Shown piece after piece: positions 18,601 to 28,783 of a stretch of DNA of 41,668 bases. Position numbers and translations under genes: made by a program. The stretch comes from Fidelibacterota bacterium. Lineage in GTDB: Bacteria > Fidelibacterota > Marinisomatia > SCGC-AAA003-L08 > D37C17. Positions within the stretch are counted from its first letter, which is position 1. Every line of letters begins with the position of its first letter. The stretch is from positions 1 through 41,668 of the forward strand of contig JASLLI010000003.1 of assembly GCA_030747125.1 (NCBI GenBank). Reading direction: 5' to 3'. Under the pieces are notes generated by a model. It was not told where the DNA came from. It saw only the letters and a list, made by a program, of their open reading frames with translations, and ran no database searches.

Positions 18601-19443
18601 CTATACGCCACTTGCCAAAATCACCGCCATCCCTGCAACGGTAATGATTTTAAGTCCTGATGCTGAATGGGAAAAATCATTATTTCCAGAAGTGGAAGAA
18701 AGTTTGAAAAAAATAAAATAAATGAGGGGAAGTTCCACTCCTCCTATCAATAAAAGTAAGTATGGTAGTCCATACCAACCCTCCAGCCAGGGGAAAATTG
18801 CCCCGATACATAAAAGTATTGAAACGATCCGAAGAACGCTGAGGGTGGCAGGAATTCCAAAAGTATTGGGGAAGGTGCGAAGTTGAATCTGTGTATCACC
18901 TTCCAAATCTTCAGCGTCTTTAATGAGCTCCCGAATGAAAGACAATGCCATTGCCAATAAAAAAGGAACGATCATATAGGTAATCTCTCCTGTTAAAGCA
19001 GCTTCTGTAAACAGAAACACCATTCCCAAGGCGGCTGCTACAACTAAATTACCAATGAGGGGAATGCCTTTAAACAGAGGGGTATATAAAACAAGAAGGG
19101 GGAGGACAATAATTAGCCCCATATTTCGACCAAGAGGATGTAGATAAAAAGCAGATAAAATACCCACTCCGTAAAGGACTGCCATAAACAGGACTGCTTC
19201 TGTGATTTTCATCCTGCCTGAGGGAAGTATGCGCAACGGCCGATTGATTTCATCTGTATGAATATCCAGCACATCATTTAATATATTGGATGCCCCTGCA
19301 AAACTGAGAACAACCATCGCAGTAAAGGGTAAAAGGGGAGAGCTTATTGCCTCACATAAAAAGGCAGCAATAAAAACGGATAGGAGACTTAAAATGAGAT
19401 TTAAGGGTCTGAGGATTTTAATAAAAGCTTGTAGCTTATTCAA
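18601..19443 (-). CDS. UbiA prenyltransferase family protein, similar to geranylgeranylglycerol-phosphate geranylgeranyltransferase
   Basis: 'NDVLDIHTDEINRPLRILPSGRMKITEA' (NDxxDxxxDxINRPxRxxPSG) and second motif 'IRELIKDAEDLEGD'; polytopic. Confidence 0.83.
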   Translation of the reverse strand: MNKLQAFIKILRPLNLILSLLSVFIAAFLCEAISSPLLPFTAMVVLSFAGASNILNDVLDIHTDEINRPLRILPSGRMKITEAVLFMAVLYGVGILSAFYLHPLGRNMGLIIVLPLLVLYTPLFKGIPLIGNLVVAAALGMVFLFTEAALTGEITYMIVPFLLAMALSFIRELIKDAEDLEGDTQIQLRTFPNTFGIPATLSVLRIVSILLCIGAIFPWLEGWYGLPYLLLLIGGVELPLIYFIFFKLSSTSGNNDFSHSASGLKIITVAGMAVILASGV

Positions 19444-20291
19444 CTTCTCACCTCTACCACCCTGTAATCTCCCTGTAGATCTTTAAAGCTTTCTGTTTTA
19501 AGCTCTGCATTTTGAAAAATGGTTTCCACCGCGTCCTTTTGAGGATTCCCTCCAATCTCCAACAAAAGATACCCATTGGGATTTACTAATTCTCCATATT
19601 GATCAGCAAAACGGCGGTAGAAGGTGAGACCATCATTTTCATCAGTCAAAGCTACAGAGGGATCAAATTCTCTTACTTCCTTTTGCAGAGTGTCCATTTC
19701 ATTCAACCCAATATAGGGTGGATTGGAAATTACTACATCAAATTTTGAATTGAACTGTTGGGTTAAAAAGTCATGTCTCGCCAACTGAATAGTTGACATT
19801 GAAAACAATGTCATGTTTTGCTGTGCAACCTCTATGGCTTGGGAGGATATATCCGTTGCATATATTTTGTCTGCAAGATTTTCGAGAGCAGCTGTAATGG
19901 CAATACACCCCGAACCTGTACCAATTTCCAACAGGGAGGTAACTTTGCCGTTGTTTTTCAATCTGCCTATAAGTATTTCAGATTCCGGGCGGGGAGTAAG
20001 TACATGTTGGTTCACTTTAAAGTCTCTACCATAAAAAGTGCCTTTCCCAATAATGTGTTGAAAAGGTTCTCCATTGATGCGTCTCTTCATCATATTGCGT
20101 AATTTCTGGAGATCATTACCGAGAAGAATTTCCTCAAAACGCATGTATAGATCAATGCGGGTACACTTTAATATTTCACAGAGGAACCATTCCATTTCAC
20201 GGCGGGCATTACCTATACCCTTCTCTTTGAAATGATCCATTCCCCGGTTGATGAGGTCAATTATACGCAGCGGTATAGTGGCAGTTTTCAT
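19440..20291 (-). CDS. prmC: Peptide chain release factor N5-glutamine methyltransferase
   Basis: 'LLEIGTGSGCIAITAA', 'DVVISNPPYIG'; downstream of prfA; 4-bp overlap with the UbiA-family gene. Confidence 0.95.
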   Translation of the reverse strand: MKTATIPLRIIDLINRGMDHFKEKGIGNARREMEWFLCEILKCTRIDLYMRFEEILLGNDLQKLRNMMKRRINGEPFQHIIGKGTFYGRDFKVNQHVLTPRPESEILIGRLKNNGKVTSLLEIGTGSGCIAITAALENLADKIYATDISSQAIEVAQQNMTLFSMSTIQLARHDFLTQQFNSKFDVVISNPPYIGLNEMDTLQKEVREFDPSVALTDENDGLTFYRRFADQYGELVNPNGYLLLEIGGNPQKDAVETIFQNAELKTESFKDLQGDYRVVEVRS

Positions 20292-20416
20292 GGGAGATAA
20301 TTACAATTACTTTGCTAAGCTCAGAAAGGGCAAATTTACAGGTCTATTCCACAATATGCGGTTATTCCACAAAGTAAAAATAACCAAAATCTATTAACTT
20401 TTAACTTATAACCGTT

Positions 20417-21478
20417 TTACACCGCCTCCATGGCAGCTTTCTGGTCTTCCAATTTCAGTGCTTCAATGGTTTCTGTGAGATCACCATCCATAATGTCATT
20501 GAGTTTATAGAGTGTAAGATTTATCCGGTGATCGGTGACCCTTCCCTGAGGGAAGTTATAAGTACGAATCTTGGCAGAGCGGTCCCCTGTTGAAACCATG
20601 GATTTGCGTGCATCTGCCCGTTCCTTGTGCTGTTTTTCCATTTCCACTTCATAAAGGCGGGAGCGCAACACCTTCATGGCTTTGTCCCGATTCTTATGTT
20701 GAGAGGTTTCATCCTGGCAAGTGACAACCAATCCAGTTGGATTATGTGTGATACGGATGGCAGACTCCGTCTTATTCACATGCTGACCTCCGGCACCGGA
20801 AGCACGATAAGTATCAATTTTCAAATCAGTTTCGTTTACTTCAATATCCACATCCTCTGCCTCAGGTAGAACAGCAACAGTGGCAGCACTTGTATGTACT
20901 CTTCCGCTGGACTCCGTTTCCGGTATGCGTTGTACTCTGTGAACACCGGATTCGAATTTCAATTGTCCATAAGCTCCCTCCCCGTTAATCGTAACGATGA
21001 CTTCTTTAATTCCGCCGCCTTCATTATCATGGAGAGTCATAATTTCAGTCTTCCAGCCTTGGCGTTCCGCATAGCGCAGATACATTCGATAGAGGTTTCC
21101 TGCAAAGAGGGCAGCTTCATCTCCGCCTGTCCCCGATCTGATTTCAAGGATGGTGTTTTTATCATCATCAGGGTCTTTGGGGATGAGAAGAATTTTCAGT
21201 TTTTCTTCCTGTTGAGCAATTTCTTCCCTCAGCGGACCAATTTCATCTTTCACCAGTTCCTTTAGTTCAGGGTCATCCCCATTGAGAATTTCTTCGTCTT
21301 CCCGGAGCTGGTTGAAAGTGTCAATAAACTTTTTAGCATGTTCCACCAATTCGGACATGCTGCGGTGTTCCCGTGCCATTTTAGTAAATGCTTTCATATC
21401 CTGCATGGCTTCAGGTTGACTCATGAGTTCTGCTAATTCGTCATGGCGTGCAATGACAGATTCCAATTTATCAATCAT
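20417..21478 (-). CDS. prfA: Peptide chain release factor 1
   Basis: '[22 protein letters not shown]', '[28 protein letters not shown]' (GGQ), 'RVTDHRI'. Confidence 0.97.
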   Translation of the reverse strand: MIDKLESVIARHDELAELMSQPEAMQDMKAFTKMAREHRSMSELVEHAKKFIDTFNQLREDEEILNGDDPELKELVKDEIGPLREEIAQQEEKLKILLIPKDPDDDKNTILEIRSGTGGDEAALFAGNLYRMYLRYAERQGWKTEIMTLHDNEGGGIKEVIVTINGEGAYGQLKFESGVHRVQRIPETESSGRVHTSAATVAVLPEAEDVDIEVNETDLKIDTYRASGAGGQHVNKTESAIRITHNPTGLVVTCQDETSQHKNRDKAMKVLRSRLYEVEMEKQHKERADARKSMVSTGDRSAKIRTYNFPQGRVTDHRINLTLYKLNDIMDGDLTETIEALKLEDQKAAMEAV

Positions 21479-22449
21479 CCGATAGCCTCGGCAACATAAG
21501 ATTTTCCTGTGTAGCGTTTCATGTTATCACCAAATGCTGATTTTAATGCTTCCATAGCCACTTCCACCTGGTCATTTTCAGGTTGACGGGTAGTAATATT
21601 CTGCAGCCATAATCCAGGTTTGGACAATGCTCGAAAAAGAATATTTTCACGATGCTTTGCTGTTGCTTTCAATACTTCATATCCAAACCCTGCCACTACA
21701 GGTATGAAGGGAATGTGAATCAAAAGACGCATCCACACTTTCAGTTCATCCACCCACAACATGATGATGGAATCTAAAACGGAAAAGGAAAGAATTGCAA
21801 CAATCATTATAATGAACATGAAGCTGGTTCCACAACGGGGGTGTTGGGTTGGAAAAGTCTGAGCGGTTTCTATTTCCAAATCTTTTCCTGATTCGAAATT
21901 ATACACTGTTTTATGCTCCGCTCCATGATACTGGAACAATCGTTTCACATCTTTCATCAAAGATATGAGTGCCAGATAAGTAATAAAGAAAACCACTCTG
22001 AACATTCCTGAAATGAGATTGAAAACCAAAGCATCCTGATCTTTATCAAATAGCCAGGAAGTAAGCCCTATGGGAGCTGCAAAAAATAACCCTATGGCAA
22101 GCCCTATTGAAGCCAGGGTTAATAAAACATCTGCCAGCTTTCCTGAATTTTCAGATGAGGCTTCCGGCTCTACAATCTGTGCAGACCATTGAAGAGTTGA
22201 ATAGCCAATTTTCAGAGCTTCAAATAGTCCCACCATACCTCTCAGGACAGGTTTTTTAAATTGAGGTTTTTTTTCCAGTACGGACTGAAAGTCATGACGG
22301 TCTAATTGTATTTTTCCTTCCGGATCCCGCACCGCAGTGGCATATGCGCCGGGAACACGCATCATCACACCTTCCATTACTGCTTGTCCACCAACCAGAA
22401 TAGAAGACTGGGCAACAACCAGTCTGAGTTGTTTTAAAATAATATTCAT
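21475..22449 (-). CDS. yqhQ: DUF1385 family membrane protein (YqhQ-like)
   Basis: '[24 protein letters not shown]', '[15 protein letters not shown]', '[12 protein letters not shown]' are family signatures; located between rpmE and prfA. Confidence 0.92.
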   Translation of the reverse strand: MNIILKQLRLVVAQSSILVGGQAVMEGVMMRVPGAYATAVRDPEGKIQLDRHDFQSVLEKKPQFKKPVLRGMVGLFEALKIGYSTLQWSAQIVEPEASSENSGKLADVLLTLASIGLAIGLFFAAPIGLTSWLFDKDQDALVFNLISGMFRVVFFITYLALISLMKDVKRLFQYHGAEHKTVYNFESGKDLEIETAQTFPTQHPRCGTSFMFIIMIVAILSFSVLDSIIMLWVDELKVWMRLLIHIPFIPVVAGFGYEVLKATAKHRENILFRALSKPGLWLQNITTRQPENDQVEVAMEALKSAFGDNMKRYTGKSYVAEAIG

Positions 22450-22469
22450 AAAAAAAAGCGGCTCCGCTT
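22450..22469 (-). terminator. Candidate Rho-independent terminator after rpmE, abutting the DUF1385 start codon
   Basis: Minus strand AAGCGGAGCCGCTTTTTTTT then ATG; short GC stem (5-6 bp) with following T-tract. Confidence 0.55.
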
Positions 22470-22508
22470 AATTGATAACGGATACCGCCTTAATCCTATA
22501 TTCCCCTG

Positions 22509-22727
22509 CTACTGTTTAATATCTTCTTCAGTCAGGTTATACTTTTCCATATATTTTTCAATACGACCGGCAGTATCAACCAGGTTTTGTTTTCCGGTAA
22601 AATAGGGATGACACTCACTGCAGATTTCCACATTAATTTTATCCACTGTGGCTCGGGTTTCAAAAGTATGACCGCATGCACAGTGAACTTTTGCCAACTT
22701 ATAGTCCGGGTGTATTCCTTCTTTCAT
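22509..22727 (-). CDS. rpmE: 50S ribosomal protein L31 (zinc-binding type)
   Basis: 'MKEGIHPDY...[12 protein letters not shown]...[27 protein letters not shown]'; good AAGGAG ribosome-binding site upstream. Confidence 0.97.
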   Translation of the reverse strand: MKEGIHPDYKLAKVHCACGHTFETRATVDKINVEICSECHPYFTGKQNLVDTAGRIEKYMEKYNLTEEDIKQ

Positions 22728-22739
22728 TTATTCTCCTTC

Positions 22740-23915
22740 CTACGCTAATTCTTTCAGGGTTTCTTCAAGTAAATCCAACGCACGCTTTAAATCATCATCT
22801 GAAGCGGCATAAGAGAAACGCACATGACCGTTTCCGCCAAAGGCATCACCTGCAACGGTGACGACCGCTTTTTGTTCCAGCAGGTACATGGATAAGTCAT
22901 CTGATGTACGGATTTTACGGTTATCCCCCATATACGAACTGAAATCAGGGAAAACATAAAAAGCACCGCCAGGAGAATTGCAACTTACTCCATCCATTTG
23001 GTTCATGCGATTTACAATGTAATCCCGTCTTTTTTTGAATTCCTGCCGCATATATGCAACCTCAGACTGGTCACCAGACAACGCTTCTATAGCTGCTACC
23101 TGGGAAATTGAATTAGGGCAGGAAGTACTTTGTCCCTGCAATTTTCCCATGGCCTTAATGACATTCTTGTCTCCGGCGGCATACCCAATACGCCAGCCAG
23201 TCATTGCATATGTCTTTGAGCAGGACTGAAAAGTTAATACTTTTTCACAGTCTTCTGCCAGCATTGCAGTACTCACAAAGGGACGGTCATAGGTGAGCTG
23301 TTCATAACATTCATCCGAAAATACCCAGATGCCTCTTTCCCTGGCGAGTTCCAGCACTTTCAAAACTGCCTCATCACTCCACACGCCACCTGTGGGGTTT
23401 GAAGGAGAATTGACGATTATCCCTTTGGTTCTGGAGTTCAATTTTCCTTTAAGGTCATCAAATACGGGTTCAAATTGTCGGTTAGAATCTGTCGAAACAA
23501 AAATGGGTTTTGCACCGGTGACGGAAACAAAATCGGGAAAGGACACCCAATAGGGTGCAAAAATAATCACTTCATCACCCGTTTGGAACAAAGCCTGACA
23601 GGCATTATATAAAGAATGTTTTCCCCCGCAGGAAATGAGTATTTCTTCAGGAGAATAATCCAAATCATTATCCCGTTTCATTTTGGCAGCTGCAGCTTTT
23701 TTCAAATCCATCGTACCACCGCCGGGAGTGTAGCGTGTATGTCCATCATCAATGGCTTTTTTTGCAGCCAGCCTGATATTTTCCGGGGTGGGAAAATCAG
23801 GCTCTCCAACGGATAAATTGATTACATCCACTCCCTGTGCACGCAACTCTGCAGCCTTGGCAGTCATTGCCAAAGTTGCGGAGGGAGTGATGCGTCCTAT
23901 TCTGTCTGATAACAT
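22740..23915 (-). CDS. Pyridoxal-phosphate-dependent aminotransferase (aspartate aminotransferase family I)
   Basis: 'INLSVGEPDFPTPENIRLAAKKAIDDGHTRYTPGGG', 'NSPSNPTGGVWS', 'FQSCSKTYAMTGWRIGYAAG'. Confidence 0.95.
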   Translation of the reverse strand: MLSDRIGRITPSATLAMTAKAAELRAQGVDVINLSVGEPDFPTPENIRLAAKKAIDDGHTRYTPGGGTMDLKKAAAAKMKRDNDLDYSPEEILISCGGKHSLYNACQALFQTGDEVIIFAPYWVSFPDFVSVTGAKPIFVSTDSNRQFEPVFDDLKGKLNSRTKGIIVNSPSNPTGGVWSDEAVLKVLELARERGIWVFSDECYEQLTYDRPFVSTAMLAEDCEKVLTFQSCSKTYAMTGWRIGYAAGDKNVIKAMGKLQGQSTSCPNSISQVAAIEALSGDQSEVAYMRQEFKKRRDYIVNRMNQMDGVSCNSPGGAFYVFPDFSSYMGDNRKIRTSDDLSMYLLEQKAVVTVAGDAFGGNGHVRFSYAASDDDLKRALDLLEETLKELA

Positions 23916-23930
23916 GTACTCAGATGCGGA

Positions 23931-25178
23931 TTATGAACTCATAGAGTCTAAAAATTCACGATTGGATTTTGTATGATTGAGCTTTTCAAGGAGGAACTCC
24001 ATCGCTTCAACATTTGTCATTTCATCCAATAATTTTCTCAGCAGCCATACTCTGGATAGGTCTTTCCGTCCCATAAGCTTGTCTTCACGACGGGTACCGG
24101 ATCGTTTTACATCAATTGCGGGATACACCCTGCGGTCGCTGAGATCTCGATCGAGAACTAATTCCTGATTTCCAGTTCCTTTAAATTCTTCAAAGATTAC
24201 TTCATCCATGCGGCTTCCGGTATCAATGAGAGCAGTGGATACTATAGTAAGACTGCCCCCGCCTTCAACATTTCTGGCAGCACCAAAAAATCGTTTTGGT
24301 TTATGGAGAGCGTTAGAGTCCACACCACCGGTAAGAATTTTACCACTGTGAGGGATGACTGTATTATAAGCTCGTGCCAACCTCGTTAGGGAGTCTAACA
24401 ATATGACAACATCCTGACCACTTTCCACCATGCGTTTTGCTTTTTCAATCACCATTTCACTCACCTGAACATGCCTCTCAGCAGGTTCATCAAAAGTAGA
24501 ACCGATTACGACTGCATCAACAGAGCGGGACATATCGGTTACTTCTTCAGGGCGCTCATCAATAAGAAGTATGATTACCTGAATATTCGGATCGTTAGTG
24601 GTAATGGCATTCGCAATCTTTTGCAGCAATATGGTTTTTCCTGTTTTAGGCTGAGCTACGATGAGTCCTCTTTGTCCCTTACCAATAGGCGCAAGCAGGT
24701 CAATGGTTCTGGTGGAATATTCCTTTGCAGTGGTTTCTAATTTTATCGCCTCATCAGGGAACAGAGGAGTGAGGTTATCAAAATAGACAATATTCTTATT
24801 TTTTTCAGGGGAAACCGTATTAATTGTATCCACTCTGAGAAGGGCAAAAAAGCGTTCATTATCTTTGGGAGGTCTCACCTGACCTGAGATTTGGTGCCCT
24901 GTCCGCAGCTTGAATCTTTTTATCTGAGAATGGGATACATAAATGTCATCAGGTCCAGGTAGATAGCTATAATCCTGCGAGCGTAAAAAACCATAGCCGT
25001 CAGGCATGACTTCCAATACACCGGAGGCAAAAATATTGCCCTTTTTCTTTGCCTGAATTCCCAGAATTTCTTTAATCAAATCCTGTTTACGCAAGCCTGA
25101 ATATTCAGTTGCACCTAAATCGGAGGCAAATTTCTGCAATTCTTTTACAGTCAATGCCTGTAATTCACTGGTTTCCAT
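23931..25178 (-). CDS. rho: Transcription termination factor Rho
   Basis: '[15 protein letters not shown]...[11 protein letters not shown]', '[19 protein letters not shown]', '[10 protein letters not shown]', '[22 protein letters not shown]'. Confidence 0.98.
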   Translation of the reverse strand: METSELQALTVKELQKFASDLGATEYSGLRKQDLIKEILGIQAKKKGNIFASGVLEVMPDGYGFLRSQDYSYLPGPDDIYVSHSQIKRFKLRTGHQISGQVRPPKDNERFFALLRVDTINTVSPEKNKNIVYFDNLTPLFPDEAIKLETTAKEYSTRTIDLLAPIGKGQRGLIVAQPKTGKTILLQKIANAITTNDPNIQVIILLIDERPEEVTDMSRSVDAVVIGSTFDEPAERHVQVSEMVIEKAKRMVESGQDVVILLDSLTRLARAYNTVIPHSGKILTGGVDSNALHKPKRFFGAARNVEGGGSLTIVSTALIDTGSRMDEVIFEEFKGTGNQELVLDRDLSDRRVYPAIDVKRSGTRREDKLMGRKDLSRVWLLRKLLDEMTNVEAMEFLLEKLNHTKSNREFLDSMSS

Positions 25179-25277
25179 AAAATTTCCTAAGTAGTTTTAA
25201 ATTATTGTAATGAGAAAAGTTCTTGATGGATTTTCGAGGAAACGGGAGCTGTCCCCGTGCCCAAATATAGGGCAGTT

Positions 25278-26483
25278 TTAAATGCTGGCAAAGGATAATT
25301 TAAAGATTGAGGACACTGCCGGTCCAAGACAATGGCTGCCAATAATTGCTAATCCATCTTCTTTTGATAAACTCCTCAAACCGTGCTGAATGGCATTGGT
25401 TGGATCGGAGTATTTTACAACAGCCTTCATTTCCGAAAAATTGTCCGCCAATATTTCCGGCGGCATGGGGTTTCTGTCTCCAGCCTGAGTGCAGATAATT
25501 TTCGAAAAGAGAGATTCAATTTTTGAAATGGCAGATTCAATTCGCTTTCTTGCCTGCAGGGCAATAATTAAAGTAGAATCTCCCCCAATACACAAATTTT
25601 CATAATATTGCAGGAAGTTCATGATGCTGTCCAAATTATGGGCAACGTCAAATACAATAAATGGGTTCTCTTTAATAATCTGGTTTCTGCCATGCCAGCG
25701 GACAGACTGCAGCCCCCTGTGAATAATGGATTCAGAAACGGTGAAGTTTGGAATCTGTATCAGGGTTTCGGCAGCAAGCAATGCATTTTCTTTTTGAATC
25801 TTTCCAGGAAGATTGATTGTGAACGACTGCTTTTTTTCTCCATTGACAAAATGAATTGGACTCTCCATTTTTACCGCTTGGGATGTCAATACCTCTGTAA
25901 CCTCTTTATTTTGTTTTGCACTAATGCAAGGGATTCCCTGTTTCATTGCACCTGATTTTTCTATGGCAATCTCCATAAGGGATTCGCCTAATATTTCCAT
26001 GTGATCCAGAGAAATGGGAGTCATAACTGTGGCTACAGGTTCACAGACAGAAACGGAGTCCAATCTTCCGCCCAGCCCGGTTTCCATCACCGCAACATCC
26101 ACCTTTCCCTTTTTGAAATACCAGAAAGCCAGGGCAGTGATGGACTCGAAAAATGATGCTTCCAACGAATCAATGGCTTCCTTATAGTCCATTATAAACT
26201 GTTCCATAACTGTATCAGAAATGGGTGTCCCATTAATTCGGATCCTCTCATTTACTTCAACCAAATGCGGAGAAGTAAAAAGCCCAGTTTTATATCCTCC
26301 CTCTTTTAGAATGCCGGCTAACATGGCACTGACGGATCCTTTGCCGTTTGTCCCGGCAACCTGAATGACAGGCAATCCATTTTGGGGATTTCCGCAGGCA
26401 TCCATAAGCAGTTTTGTTCGCGTTAGTCCCATTTTAATGCCACGGGATTCAATATTCAATAAGTATTGAATGGGATCTTTCAT
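25278..26483 (-). CDS. folC: Folylpolyglutamate synthase / dihydrofolate synthase
   Basis: 'VIQVAGTNGKGSVSAMLAGIL', 'GYKTGLFTSPHLVEVNERIRING', 'ETGLGGRLDSV'. Confidence 0.94.
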   Translation of the reverse strand: MKDPIQYLLNIESRGIKMGLTRTKLLMDACGNPQNGLPVIQVAGTNGKGSVSAMLAGILKEGGYKTGLFTSPHLVEVNERIRINGTPISDTVMEQFIMDYKEAIDSLEASFFESITALAFWYFKKGKVDVAVMETGLGGRLDSVSVCEPVATVMTPISLDHMEILGESLMEIAIEKSGAMKQGIPCISAKQNKEVTEVLTSQAVKMESPIHFVNGEKKQSFTINLPGKIQKENALLAAETLIQIPNFTVSESIIHRGLQSVRWHGRNQIIKENPFIVFDVAHNLDSIMNFLQYYENLCIGGDSTLIIALQARKRIESAISKIESLFSKIICTQAGDRNPMPPEILADNFSEMKAVVKYSDPTNAIQHGLRSLSKEDGLAIIGSHCLGPAVSSIFKLSFASI

Positions 26484-27295
26484 AGCAGGGAAACATGAGT
26501 TACATTTTCCAGAGGTCTTCCCAGAAAACGGCTGCCAAGCTCATCGAATTTTTGTGGAAAATCTGATACAAAAAATCTTGTGGTTTTTAAAGCGTTTTCC
26601 GTATTGAATTTCTCTTCTTTTTTCAGATGATGTTTTAGTTGTTCTCCCACTGTTTCCCCGGAATATACCAATTGAATATGGTCCGGAACAGCTGATAAAA
26701 TGGTGTCAGCCATAATGGGATAATGGGTGCATCCTAAAATTAATGTATCAGTATTCAAAGTTGAAAGGGGAGAGAGATACTGCATTGCTACCTCTCTGGC
26801 AATGGAAGTTTCAGCCCAGCCTTCTTCAATCAAGGGGACAAACAGGGGACAGGAAATTTCTTTGACACTTATCCCTCTATTCAAACTGTTAAAAGCAGCA
26901 GTATAGGCTCCCGATTGCACCGTTGCTGTAGTGCCTATAACTCCCACAGATTGTGTTTTAGTAATAGTTGAAGCAAATTCTACAGAAGGTGTTACCACAT
27001 TAAAAACAGGCACCTCATATTCTGATTGAAGGGTGGTGCAGGCTACTGCTGAAGCGGTATTGCAGGCAATGACCACTGCCTTAGTACCATGTTCAACAAA
27101 AAAATCCAGTATATGGCGGGAATACTGAGTGACGGTTTCGGCAGACTTAGTTCCATAGGGAACATGGGCAGTATCCCCAAAATAAAGAAAGGATTCCTTT
27201 GGCAGAATTTTTTCGAGGGCTCGCAATACGGTGAGTCCACCCAGTCCGCTGTCAAATACTCCAATGGGTGAATCAGAAGAAATGTTAGTTGTCAC
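26480..27295 (-). CDS. murI: Glutamate racemase
   Basis: 'PIGVFDSGLGGLTVLRAL', 'VIACNTASAVA', 'LILGCTHYPIM'. Confidence 0.96.
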   Translation of the reverse strand: MTTNISSDSPIGVFDSGLGGLTVLRALEKILPKESFLYFGDTAHVPYGTKSAETVTQYSRHILDFFVEHGTKAVVIACNTASAVACTTLQSEYEVPVFNVVTPSVEFASTITKTQSVGVIGTTATVQSGAYTAAFNSLNRGISVKEISCPLFVPLIEEGWAETSIAREVAMQYLSPLSTLNTDTLILGCTHYPIMADTILSAVPDHIQLVYSGETVGEQLKHHLKKEEKFNTENALKTTRFFVSDFPQKFDELGSRFLGRPLENVTHVSLL

Positions 27296-28757
27296 TAATC
27301 AGGGGATTTTCGTATTTATCTTTAAAATTAACCAGAGCAGAAAAAACAGCCTGAGCAATTTTCTGTCTATAGCGGGATTGTCCTAATAATTTCATTTCAG
27401 ATTTGTTTGACAGAAACCCTGCTTCAATGAGAACATTGGGCATGGATGCACCTACCAACACATGGAAACCAGCTTGTTTCACTCCTCTGTTGGGCGAAGT
27501 GAGTACCTTATCCAACTCCTTTTGAATTTCTGCAGCGAGAAATTCTGATTCTTTCATGAAGGCAGATTGTGCCATAGCATACAAAATGAGTTTGTCATTG
27601 GAGAGTTTTTCATACTCATGATACTGCTCCTCCATGGCGATCACCTCATTTTCTCTGCGTGCCACTTCAATAGCATCTTCAGTTTTTCCCGGGCGGAGGA
27701 GATATGTTTCAAATCCTCTCACACTGTGGTTTTTATGAGCAGAGTTTGCATGGATGGATATAAAGACTTTTCCTCCCGAATCATTGGCAATTTTAGTGCG
27801 TTTCCACAGGGGAATATACACATCTTCGTCACGGGTATAAATAACCTTGATACCCAGATTGGTTTCAATTAGTTTTCCTAATTTTTTTGCAATATCCAAG
27901 GTGACAGTTTTTTCCTGGAGGCCTCCAATTCCAATTGCTCCTGCATCCTTTCCACCGTGACCTGCATCAATGACTATGGTATCCAACAGCCAGCGTCGGC
28001 GCATTTCTTTAATCTTATCTGCATTCTCTGCCATGGCTGTTCTGAGAAAGATAGAAATATGATCATTATATGCTTCTAACTCAAAATCGTCCACCTTTGA
28101 CTTGAGCAAAAAGGAAACTTGGGCAGACTCCTGAGACTGTATGGTACGAATTCGAACCACCGGATTTCTAAGTTGTGACTCCACCAGGCTTAGTGAATCC
28201 ACTTTAGCGCCGGCAATGGTTAGGTTCAGCCATCCTCCCCGGGTAATGGATGCCGCCAAAACATCAGCAGCAAATTTTTTCGAAGTATTTACTTTTAATA
28301 CAGAGCCATTTACTTTGTTTTGGATCGTGACTCCATGCACATTAAAATTAGGCGCATTGGTGAGTATGTATTCCTCTGAGGAATCTAATAGTGCATTGGG
28401 TAGTCCGGTAGAATTGAGGATGGGTAAAAAGGAATCAACGGGAATGAAGAAATCGTTTCCATCATACACAACGGGAAGATGCATATGGAAGATTTTATCA
28501 TTAACCTTTACAAAGGAGGAATGAGGGGACAGCGTAAGTTTGATGCTTTGAAAACGAAACTCCAGTTTTTCCTTATCATCATAGAAGATGGTGCGAATTT
28601 CCTGCGATTCTGCATATTCAATAGCGGAAATATATTTGTTTCCGTCAATGACATAAAGCTTGGTTTTTGTACTTAACCCAGTTTGCAGCCAGGCAAGAGA
28701 TATTAACCAGATAACGGAAAAAAGAATGCGAAATACTGTGGAAATTCGAAATGTCAT
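27285..28757 (-). CDS. N-acetylmuramoyl-L-alanine amidase (Amidase_3, AMIN-like N-terminus)
   Basis: 'TIVIDAGHGGKDAGAIG', 'VFISIHANSAHKNHSVRGFETYLL', 'PNVLIEAGFLSNKSE'. ORF is open to 28832, but the start at Met 28757 gives a signal peptide (MTFRISTVFRILFSVIWLISLAWLQ). Confidence 0.92.
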   Translation of the reverse strand: MTFRISTVFRILFSVIWLISLAWLQTGLSTKTKLYVIDGNKYISAIEYAESQEIRTIFYDDKEKLEFRFQSIKLTLSPHSSFVKVNDKIFHMHLPVVYDGNDFFIPVDSFLPILNSTGLPNALLDSSEEYILTNAPNFNVHGVTIQNKVNGSVLKVNTSKKFAADVLAASITRGGWLNLTIAGAKVDSLSLVESQLRNPVVRIRTIQSQESAQVSFLLKSKVDDFELEAYNDHISIFLRTAMAENADKIKEMRRRWLLDTIVIDAGHGGKDAGAIGIGGLQEKTVTLDIAKKLGKLIETNLGIKVIYTRDEDVYIPLWKRTKIANDSGGKVFISIHANSAHKNHSVRGFETYLLRPGKTEDAIEVARRENEVIAMEEQYHEYEKLSNDKLILYAMAQSAFMKESEFLAAEIQKELDKVLTSPNRGVKQAGFHVLVGASMPNVLIEAGFLSNKSEMKLLGQSRYRQKIAQAVFSALVNFKDKYENPLISDN

Positions 28758-28783
28758 TCTGTAAAATTTACCCAGTCTGAAAT

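Noticed and set aside
25179-25277. Inverted repeat acggg...cccgt upstream of rho as an autoregulatory leader
   Set aside because: Only a 5-bp stem with no T-tract; too weak to call, though rho leaders are often regulated.
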